This document shows positions 58,401 to 64,000 of a stretch of DNA of 64,000 nt, piece by piece. Source of the stretch: Bacteroidales bacterium (GTDB taxonomy: Bacteria; Bacteroidota; Bacteroidia; Bacteroidales; UBA932); NCBI GenBank assembly GCA_017429475.1, contig JAFROX010000001.1, forward strand, positions 372,001 to 436,000. Direction: 5' to 3'. Under the pieces are notes generated by a model, which did no database searches, was not told the DNA's origin, and saw only the letters and a list, made by a program, of their open reading frames with translations. Every line of letters begins with the position of its first letter. The first letter of the stretch is position 1. Made by a program: the position numbers and the translations under genes.

Positions 58401-59690
58401 TTAATTGTTCAACAGTTTTTCAAGCTCGACCTGGGCATTCACGAATTCGAGGATTGCCTGGACATAAGAACTCTGTGATGTAATGAGGGTTGTGCTGGCA
58501 TTCGTCATCTCAAGGGCACTGGAATAACCCTGCTCGTATTTGCGGGCGATATTGTCGAAGACCCTCTTGTTGACCTCGACTGCCTGCTTCTGGTCAACGT
58601 ACTTCGCGTGAGCGTTCTGCAGGTTGTAGCAGAGCTGGCGATACTGGATCTGCAGGCTGTTCTCTGTTTCTGCGAGAGTGTTGAGCTGCTTCTGGTATGA
58701 CATCTTGGCGCTCTGGATCTTCTTGGTGTTGGAAAGACTCGAGAAGATCGGCACGCTCACCATCACGTTCATAGTGTTCGGAGGAGTCATATCCATACCT
58801 TCGCCGAAGTTATGCTTGGCCGAGAACTGGTAGGCAAGGCTCACGGTCGGAGCGAGACTCCACCTGTTGAGCGAAACCTGCTGGCGGGCCAGTTCGACAT
58901 TCTTTTTCAGAAGCTGGTAGTTATAGTTGTTGTCGAGATTGAACTGCTGGTTCATCACAGCCAGTCCCGCATCTATGTCAAGCAGCTGTTCGAGAGTGTC
59001 AGTGAGCACTATCTCCGCATCGGGATCAAGGTCGAGCTGTAGCCTGAGGCTGTTGTAGAGCATCTCGAGGCTGTTCTCGGAATTCTTTATGGCCGTCTTT
59101 GCAGTGGCCACCTGCACCATAAGCTGATCAGCACTGACCTGCTCGGAAGCGCCTACGTTCACAGACTGCTGCGAGAAATCATACAGATGCTGCACCTCGT
59201 CGAGGTTGTTGTGCAGAAGGGCCAGAGTCTGTTCAGCGACAAGCACGGAATAGTAAAGAGTCTTAACCTGGCTTGCCACCGTCTGCTCTGTCTGCTGTGC
59301 GGTGATGTCCGACATCTGCTTGGAAATCTTGCTGATGGCCGCATTCAGCACCTGGGCTCCGCTCAGGGCCACCGATGCGGTGACACCCATGGAGGCGCTG
59401 CTGGGCAGGGCGATCGACATTCCTCCGAAGTCCATCCTGTAGCCGAACATATCGTTGTACGTTCCGCTGGCATTGACCTGCGGCATCAGGCTGGCCAGGG
59501 CCTGCCATCTGTTGGCTTTCGCTATCTTGACATCTATGGATGCGTTTTGAAGGGTCAGGTTTCGTTCAATGGCCATCTGCTGGGCTTCTTCAAGGGAAAG
59601 GCGCAAAGGGGCCTCCTGGCCTGATAATTGAAGGGCAGTCGCAATGCTGAGTACGACTGCAACGATGTATGATCTCACGGAAAAAAACAT
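58401..59690 (-). CDS. TolC family outer-membrane efflux channel
   Basis: The start at 59690 gives MFFSVRSYIVAVVLSIATAL, a signal peptide. An upstream in-frame ATG eight codons earlier is less likely, as it comes close to the -7 box. The 429-residue protein has two OEP repeats: LSLEEAQQMAIERNLTLQNA starts the first, and LLKKNVELARQQVSLNRWS lies in the second, each forming long helical pairs. It is the first gene of the tripartite pump operon, read from the TATATTTG box at 59712-59719 on the minus strand. Confidence 0.94.
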   Translation of the reverse strand: MFFSVRSYIVAVVLSIATALQLSGQEAPLRLSLEEAQQMAIERNLTLQNASIDVKIAKANRWQALASLMPQVNASGTYNDMFGYRMDFGGMSIALPSSASMGVTASVALSGAQVLNAAISKISKQMSDITAQQTEQTVASQVKTLYYSVLVAEQTLALLHNNLDEVQHLYDFSQQSVNVGASEQVSADQLMVQVATAKTAIKNSENSLEMLYNSLRLQLDLDPDAEIVLTDTLEQLLDIDAGLAVMNQQFNLDNNYNYQLLKKNVELARQQVSLNRWSLAPTVSLAYQFSAKHNFGEGMDMTPPNTMNVMVSVPIFSSLSNTKKIQSAKMSYQKQLNTLAETENSLQIQYRQLCYNLQNAHAKYVDQKQAVEVNKRVFDNIARKYEQGYSSALEMTNASTTLITSQSSYVQAILEFVNAQVELEKLLNN

Positions 59691-59711
59691 TATACCTATA
59701 TAACGAAGTGG

Positions 59712-59741
59712 CAAATATATGCAAAATAATTGCTACTTTCG
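59712..59741. promoter_or_regulatory. Divergent -7 box pair: efflux operon (-) and thioredoxin (+)
   Basis: CAAATATA at 59712-59719 reads TATATTTG toward the TolC-like gene. TACTTTCG at 59734-59741 (one mismatch) reads toward the thioredoxin gene. The boxes are 14 bases apart. A second minus-strand candidate, TTATTTTG, lies at 59722-59729. Confidence 0.55.
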
Positions 59742-59768
59742 CAGAACATTATAACAAGCCCTATCATT

Positions 59769-60083
59769 ATGGAACTTAACATTTCTGATTCAAATTTCGA
59801 AGCTGTCCTCGGCGAAGGAATGCCGGTGATGGTTGATTTCTGGGCACCTTGGTGTGGGCCCTGCAGAAGGGTTTCCCCCATCGTAGAAGAGCTTGCCGCC
59901 GAATACGAAGGCAAGGTCAAGATCTGCAAATGCAACGTCGACGAGAATGACGGCGTTCCTATGAAATATTCTATACGCAACATCCCCACCCTGCTGTTCT
60001 TCAAGAACGGAGAACTCGTGGACCGTCTTGTGGGAGCTGTTCCCAAACAGGAAATAGAAGACAAACTCAAATCACTGCTGTAA
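59769..60083 (+). CDS. trxA: Thioredoxin
   Basis: This 104-residue protein has the redox site WCGPC (Cys29, Cys32) after VMVDFWAP, and the conserved cis-Pro region RNIPTLLFFKNGE. There is no signal peptide, so it acts in the cytoplasm as a general disulfide reductant. The start at 59769 is chosen over one 39 bases upstream that would lie on the promoter box. It shares TAATG with the next gene, giving translational coupling. Confidence 0.96.
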   Translation: MELNISDSNFEAVLGEGMPVMVDFWAPWCGPCRRVSPIVEELAAEYEGKVKICKCNVDENDGVPMKYSIRNIPTLLFFKNGELVDRLVGAVPKQEIEDKLKSLL

Positions 60084-60730
60084 TGAAAAAACTGATTCTT
60101 TCCATTGCGGTTCTGATAGTTTCAGCCGTATGTTTCAACGCCAATGCTGAAGGCATCGTAGTAAAAGCCGGTTTCAACTATACCCATCTCGACCTGACAC
60201 AGTCCATCAAGGACCAGGCCCAGGCGCTTGCCATCGGAGCCAGGAACTTTTCCGGTTTCCACGCCGGCATCGGTTATCAGACCGAAGAAATGGCAGGTTT
60301 CACCCTTCAGCCCGAATTCAGGTTCCTCTCAAACAAGGGTAATTCCTTCGGAGAGAACAACACCTGGTCACTGAACTACCTCGAAGTTCCCGTCAACGTA
60401 CAGTGGGGCATCGACCTGGTCGCCCTGCGTCCTTTCGTGCAGCTGAGCCCTTATATCGGATACAACATCCGCAACACTCTCAGGGAGGCGAAAGACACCA
60501 GCGAACCTGCAAAACAGTTCCTCAAGAACATTACCAGCGATCCCAGCAGGTTCTCTTATGGCCTCGGCATCGGCGGCGGCATCGAGCTTATGCGCAAATT
60601 CCAGATTACAGCCCAGTATGTATGGAACTTCGGCCAGGTGGTCAACGCCAAGCAGTATATAGACAACGCGACGAACGTATCCCGCGATACTGCTGCAGGC
60701 CTTGAGATCTCTATCGCCCTGATGTTCTGA
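60083..60730 (+). CDS. Outer-membrane beta-barrel protein
   Basis: This 215-residue protein has a signal peptide (cleavage near Ala22, NANAEG). Alternating amphipathic strands follow (FSGFHAGIGYQTEEMAGFTL, NYLEVPVNVQWGIDL, YGLGIGGGIELMRKFQIT), ending in LEISIALMF with a C-terminal Phe as needed for BAM insertion. It fits the small 8-10-strand barrels common in Bacteroidota (PorT/OmpW-like). The ligand is unknown. It is coupled to thioredoxin upstream, and the polyprenyl synthase gene follows after seven bases. Confidence 0.88.
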   Translation: MKKLILSIAVLIVSAVCFNANAEGIVVKAGFNYTHLDLTQSIKDQAQALAIGARNFSGFHAGIGYQTEEMAGFTLQPEFRFLSNKGNSFGENNTWSLNYLEVPVNVQWGIDLVALRPFVQLSPYIGYNIRNTLREAKDTSEPAKQFLKNITSDPSRFSYGLGIGGGIELMRKFQITAQYVWNFGQVVNAKQYIDNATNVSRDTAAGLEISIALMF

Positions 60731-60737
60731 TGCGGCA

Positions 60738-61691
60738 ATGAATGACGAGATCAAAGGGTTCCTGGGCGAAGACTGGCTGCGTTATCAGAAAGATCTGAGC
60801 GCAACACTGGCTTCGGACATAGAACTCCTCGACTCGATCAACCGTTACATCCTGTCAAACACAGGCAAACAAATCCGCCCCATGCTCTGCCTTCTGGCAT
60901 CGAGAGCGTGCGGCGGAAGTTGTTTAATGGCGGTTCCGTGCGCAGTGGCTATGGAACTGCTTCACACCGCCACCCTGCTCCACGACGATGTGGTGGACCA
61001 GGCTGACACCCGCCGAGGCAAAGCCACCGTCGGAGCGCTCTACACCCCCAAGGATGCCGTGCTCATCGGCGACTACTGGCTGGCCAAGGCCACTGACGTG
61101 CTGGTGAACAATTGCGACAAACGCATCCTGAACATATTCTCGAACTGCCTTGCCGACCTCACCCGAGGCGAAGTCCTCCAGATGGAGAAGTCCGAGTCGA
61201 TGGAGACGGACTTCGAAGGCTATGTGTCCATAATCTCCAAAAAGACAGCAAGCCTTTTCCGCACGGCCATTTTCTGCGGAGCGTACAGTGCAGGTGCCAG
61301 CGAAGCGACACTCAAAGCCCTCGACAGCTATGCCCTCCATCTCGGCCTCGCCTTCCAGATGAGGGACGACATTCTCGACTATCATCCTTCAGACGTCACA
61401 GGCAAGCCTTCCGGACAGGACATCCGCGAAAGGAAGATAACTCTTCCGCTTCTGGAAGCCTTCAAATCAGCCGACGAAGATGAAAAAGCCGCAGTACTGC
61501 AGATGGTACGCGACGGCAAGGTGGAGGAAGTCTCCGCATTCGTGAAGAACAGGAAAGGCATCGAAGGCGCACAGGAAGTGCTGCGCAGCGAAAGCGAAAC
61601 GGCAGTTGATGCACTCGGCATCCTGCCCGACAGCCAGGCCAGAACTTACCTCAGCCTTCTGGCACTCAAACTCAGCGAAAGGGACGTCTGA
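60738..61691 (+). CDS. Long-chain polyprenyl diphosphate synthase
   Basis: This 317-residue all-helical prenyltransferase has the first Asp-rich motif LLHDDVVDQADTRRG and the second in QMRDDILDYHP. It extends farnesyl or geranyl diphosphate with isopentenyl units, most likely to the menaquinone side chain in Bacteroidota; the chain length cannot be read directly, although Ala/Met residues before the first motif (CAVAMELLHTATLLHDD) suggest a long product. It connects with ispD in the isoprenoid pathway. Its stop abuts the small lipoprotein gene's stop. Confidence 0.94.
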   Translation: MNDEIKGFLGEDWLRYQKDLSATLASDIELLDSINRYILSNTGKQIRPMLCLLASRACGGSCLMAVPCAVAMELLHTATLLHDDVVDQADTRRGKATVGALYTPKDAVLIGDYWLAKATDVLVNNCDKRILNIFSNCLADLTRGEVLQMEKSESMETDFEGYVSIISKKTASLFRTAIFCGAYSAGASEATLKALDSYALHLGLAFQMRDDILDYHPSDVTGKPSGQDIRERKITLPLLEAFKSADEDEKAAVLQMVRDGKVEEVSAFVKNRKGIEGAQEVLRSESETAVDALGILPDSQARTYLSLLALKLSERDV

Positions 61692-62078
61692 CTACTCAAG
61701 CCCGCTTACGAGCCATTTTCCGCCCTCTTTGGTCAGGGACATATTCATTTCGCTTCCCTGCTCGCTCCCCATAGGATACAACAGATATTTTACGCTGGCC
61801 TTGCCCTTCTCGGTCTCGGTATCTACCGAAACGATTTCGAAACGGGTACCCGCCGCCGCTTCTTTCACAGAATTGAGCAGCGTGGTGTCCAGCGCCTGCC
61901 AGTTGTCGGAAGCCGCACGCACGGTAGCGGCAACCGCATCGTTGCAGTAGGTCAGGGCATTCTCATAGTCAAGCATCAGATAGCTTGCAAGGAAGCCTTC
62001 TGCCGCCTGCTGTGCCTTGTCGTCAGTGCAGGCACAGAGAAGCATCGCCACGCACAGGACTGCAAATATCTTTTTCAT
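61692..62078 (-). CDS. Small DUF4878-like lipoprotein
   Basis: This 128-residue protein has a lipoprotein signal (LLCAC, Cys17). A compact NTF2-like alpha+beta body follows: AAEGFLASYLMLDYENALTY (helices), then paired strands FEIVSVDTETEKGKASVKYL and GKWLVSGLE. This layout matches DUF4878 proteins, which are lipoproteins of unknown function. It is 11 bases after the C69 dipeptidase gene and cotranscribed with it. Family assignment is from layout, so moderately sure. Confidence 0.78.
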   Translation of the reverse strand: MKKIFAVLCVAMLLCACTDDKAQQAAEGFLASYLMLDYENALTYCNDAVAATVRAASDNWQALDTTLLNSVKEAAAGTRFEIVSVDTETEKGKASVKYLLYPMGSEQGSEMNMSLTKEGGKWLVSGLE

Positions 62079-62089
62079 AGCATACGTTT

Positions 62090-63787
62090 TTATTTCACTT
62101 CAAGTATGTCCCCGTGATCCTGCACTATGCCCCGCAGCCAGCGCTCGGGGAAATCTGGATGTTCGGGGCTTGCCGGGATGTCCATATCCTCGGTCTCCAG
62201 CTTATAGCTGCCGTCAGGGTTCTGGACTTTGACATTGCCGTCGGTAAACTTCACCAGCAGTTCGTTCTCCAGCTGCTGCCAGCGGGTCATCATCCTCTGG
62301 GCAAGGCCGCAGCTGACCTCCGTCAGGACAGAGAGGGCCTCAGGGCGCTTGCCGGCGTTGAGAAGCTGGAGAGCCATCTGGTCGGCCACTTTCACCACGT
62401 CAAGGCACATATTCTCGTGTTTCTCCACCTCTTTCAGGATTACGGGAGCCACGCGGTCATACATCAGATATGCGAAGTGGGTGACTTTGTTCACCTGCCA
62501 GAAAGCTGAAGTGGGAGAATATTCTATGAAGCTGCCGTTGCCTTCACGGAAACACTCGGGCACTGCGGTGATGTTGGTATACATAGGTGAAAGCGCCGAC
62601 GTGCCGGCATCGTCCACTCCGAACCACTGGATGCCGCCGATTTCGTCGGGCAGCCAGCCGCGTGACTGGCAGAGCAGCCAGAATCCGGTCTGCTGGGTGG
62701 CTATTGCACGTTCGTGGACATAAGACTTCCCGTCCACGCTGAAACTCATCGGACGCCACCTGTAAGGAAGATGGTTCGGACCTGCACCGACATCCTGGGT
62801 CATATCCATCGGAGTGCCCTCATAGTGGTCGCGCATCACGTCTGAAAGAGCTCTCACGCTGACTTTGCCTGCCGGTTTCACAAAAAGCGGCATCTTGTGC
62901 TGCAGGTTGTGTCCCATAGCGAAGTCGAGATAGTCGTCGGCCTTGGCCACGTGGCTCTTGCCGCTGTCGTCGATCCAGCTGAAGACTCCGTCGCAGAGGA
63001 TGTTGAATGCCGACCAAACCCTGGCCTCGCAGGCTCTGGCACCGCCGAAATCTATAGGGCAGTATGCATCGCAGAAACTGAAGTCCTTGTCGCTGCCGCT
63101 GAAGAACCCTTTGCTGCGGGCGAAAGAAATCACATCCTTCGAATAGAGGCAGTTCTCAGGGTCGTTCTGGGGGAATGTATGGATACGTGCCTGGTTTGCG
63201 TGGGCGCAGATATAGCCGTCAGGTATGCGGCGTGCCACCCATACGGTGCCCTTTTCGGCACCCTTGCCCACCATTTCCATTATCCAGGCCTCGTTGGTGT
63301 CGGCAATCGAGAATGACTCGCCTTCGCTCACATAGCCGTACTGCTGTGTCAGGGCATCCATCACGGCAATGGCCTCGCGGGCGGTGCGGGCTCTCTGAAG
63401 GGTTATGTAGATCAGCGAGCCGTAGTCTATGCCGCCCTCGTTCTCAAGGCCGGAACGGCCGCCGAAAGTGGTTTCGGTGATGGTGAGCTGATACTGGTTC
63501 ATATTGCCCACGGTCTGGTAGGTGTGGGGTATCTGGTCGATAGTACCGAGGAAAGTGCCTTCATCCCAGCTGCGGACATTGAGTTTCGCGCCAGCGGGCC
63601 AGTCTGCGGCGGGGTGGTAATACAGCACACCGTAGAGCTGATGGCTGTCGGCAGCATAGGTGACCATCATTGAACCGTCCACGGAGGCTCCTTTTGTCAC
63701 AATGACATTGGTGCAGGCATCAGATGTGCTTATGCTGGCCAGGAGGCAGACAGCCACGAGGGCTGAAAGGGATAAGGCTTTTTTCAT
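62090..63787 (-). CDS. C69 family dipeptidase (secreted)
   Basis: The start at 63787 gives MKKALSLSALVAVCLLAS, a normal signal peptide; an ATG 25 codons upstream lies beyond the likely promoter. The 565-residue protein then has ACTNVIVTKGASVDGSMMV, where the Cys (near residue 25) should be the N-terminal nucleophile after maturation. C69 features such as HTYQTVGNMNQYQLTITETTF and EGESFSIADTNEAWIMEMVG follow. These Ntn-hydrolases cleave dipeptides in the periplasm. It heads a two-gene leftward operon with the small DUF4878-like lipoprotein. Confidence 0.93.
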   Translation of the reverse strand: MKKALSLSALVAVCLLASISTSDACTNVIVTKGASVDGSMMVTYAADSHQLYGVLYYHPAADWPAGAKLNVRSWDEGTFLGTIDQIPHTYQTVGNMNQYQLTITETTFGGRSGLENEGGIDYGSLIYITLQRARTAREAIAVMDALTQQYGYVSEGESFSIADTNEAWIMEMVGKGAEKGTVWVARRIPDGYICAHANQARIHTFPQNDPENCLYSKDVISFARSKGFFSGSDKDFSFCDAYCPIDFGGARACEARVWSAFNILCDGVFSWIDDSGKSHVAKADDYLDFAMGHNLQHKMPLFVKPAGKVSVRALSDVMRDHYEGTPMDMTQDVGAGPNHLPYRWRPMSFSVDGKSYVHERAIATQQTGFWLLCQSRGWLPDEIGGIQWFGVDDAGTSALSPMYTNITAVPECFREGNGSFIEYSPTSAFWQVNKVTHFAYLMYDRVAPVILKEVEKHENMCLDVVKVADQMALQLLNAGKRPEALSVLTEVSCGLAQRMMTRWQQLENELLVKFTDGNVKVQNPDGSYKLETEDMDIPASPEHPDFPERWLRGIVQDHGDILEVK

Positions 63788-63819
63788 ACTGGCAATATTT
63801 TTGAGAAAGTCAATTTTTA

Positions 63820-63842
63820 TAACTTTGTATTTGGCAAATATA
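63820..63842. promoter_or_regulatory. Overlapping face-to-face -7 boxes: C69 gene (-) and gene at 63857 (+)
   Basis: TAACTTTG at 63820-63827 reads right, with TTG at 63801-63803 (N16) and the ATG at 63857. CAAATATA at 63835-63842 reads TATATTTG left toward the C69 gene. Here the boxes face each other seven bases apart, so the two transcripts should begin with a short antisense overlap. Confidence 0.5.
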
Positions 63843-63856
63843 AGAAAAACCCTACG

Positions 63857-64000
63857 ATGCATAAATTCATTTTAATTCTTGCGACCGTTGCCGCTATGAC
63901 AGTAAGCCTCAATGCGGCTGCCCAGCAGGGCCAGACTTCAGAATTGCCCGACCCGATGGAACTCGCGGCCAAGATGGCAGACCAGATGGAAAGGGAGCTT
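63857..64000 (+). CDS. Start of a secreted protein (partial)
   Basis: The frame is open from the ATG at 63857 to the window edge (48 codons). It begins MHKFILILATVAAMTVSLNA, a signal peptide with likely cleavage after AAAQ, then SELPDPMELAAKMADQMERE, a charged helical stretch. The beginning resembles small secreted Bacteroidota proteins with helical, Met/Gln-rich bodies, but the family cannot be named from so little. The rest lies outside the window. Confidence 0.75.
   Translation, partial: MHKFILILATVAAMTVSLNAAAQQGQTSELPDPMELAAKMADQMEREL

Noticed and set aside
1-64000. tRNA, rRNA, tmRNA, insertion sequences, prophage, defence or biosynthetic clusters
   Set aside because: I looked for cloverleaf-like gaps, transposases, integrases, restriction or toxin genes and modular synthases and saw none. 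Intergenic gaps are mostly too short, and essentially all longer frames belong to recognisable or plausible chromosomal genes. A covariance-model scan would be decisive for RNA genes.

Overview
The window looks like ordinary chromosome from a member of the Bacteroidota, most likely the order Bacteroidales. The evidence is repeated TAnnTTTG -7 promoter boxes, the absence of strong Shine-Dalgarno sequences, the gliding lipoprotein GldH, DUF4270, DUF4294 and DUF3098 proteins, tandem Big2 (bacterial Ig-like) surface domains, and Bacteroidota-type gene orders (mreBCD-PBP2-rodA, and holB-ricT-gldH). By eye the GC content is above 50 percent, higher than typical Bacteroides, so an uncultured family or a Rikenellaceae-like lineage is possible; I cannot place it further. 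I see no rRNA, tRNA, CRISPR, insertion sequence, prophage or integrase. Genes are tightly packed and no gene-free stretch exceeds about 125 bases.

Layout. 1-1376 (+): membrane protein, ECF sigma factor and a small membrane protein. 1384-4854 (-): an envelope operon read as ftsX, DUF3098, uppP, lpxH, potassium channel. 4938-7314 (+): a short GT5-like glycogen-synthase relative coupled to a DUF4270 lipoprotein. 7324-8673 (-): purN and DUF4294. 8765-9007 (+): acpP. 9100-10107 (-): adenosine kinase-like. 10189-12104 (+): flippase-like membrane protein and sugar nucleotidyltransferase. 12128-17709 (-): PBP1A, ddl, prmC, radA. 17803-20669 (+): topA and an Lrp regulator. 20661-21326 (-): ispD. 21401-28589 (+): purH and the elongasome genes mreB, mreC, mreD, PBP2, rodA. 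28604-32706 (+): gcvP and pgk. 32831-38865 (+): a secreted carbohydrate-active trio (Big2/26-residue-repeat lipoprotein, GH43, GH20).

38872-44839: housekeeping genes on both strands (rRNA methyltransferase, lgt, miaA, smpB, an orphan sdhC, hemW, a coiled-coil membrane protein). 44930-53112 (+): small proteins, a TPR protein, U32 peptidase, pyrH, frr, holB, ricT, gldH and trmB. 53109-59690 (-): an RND efflux operon (tolC-like, acrA-like, acrB-like) ending in a PII-like gene, then a lipoprotein gene with its own promoter. 59769-61691 (+): thioredoxin, an outer-membrane barrel and a polyprenyl synthase. 61692-63787 (-): C69 dipeptidase and a small lipoprotein. 63857-end (+): the start of a secreted protein.

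Much of the window serves envelope building: undecaprenyl phosphate recycling, lipid A, D-Ala-D-Ala, PBP1A, the Rod complex, Lgt, polyprenyl diphosphate and RND efflux. The most interesting points are the PII-like protein tied to an RND pump, the GT5-like/DUF4270 pair whose enzyme-like partner has lost its substrate loop, the 9 x 26-residue cysteine-rich repeat lipoprotein with two glycosidases but no SusC/SusD, the orphan sdhC, and a recurring arrangement of back-to-back -7 boxes at divergent genes. I did not find a clear defence system, biosynthetic cluster or mobile element.
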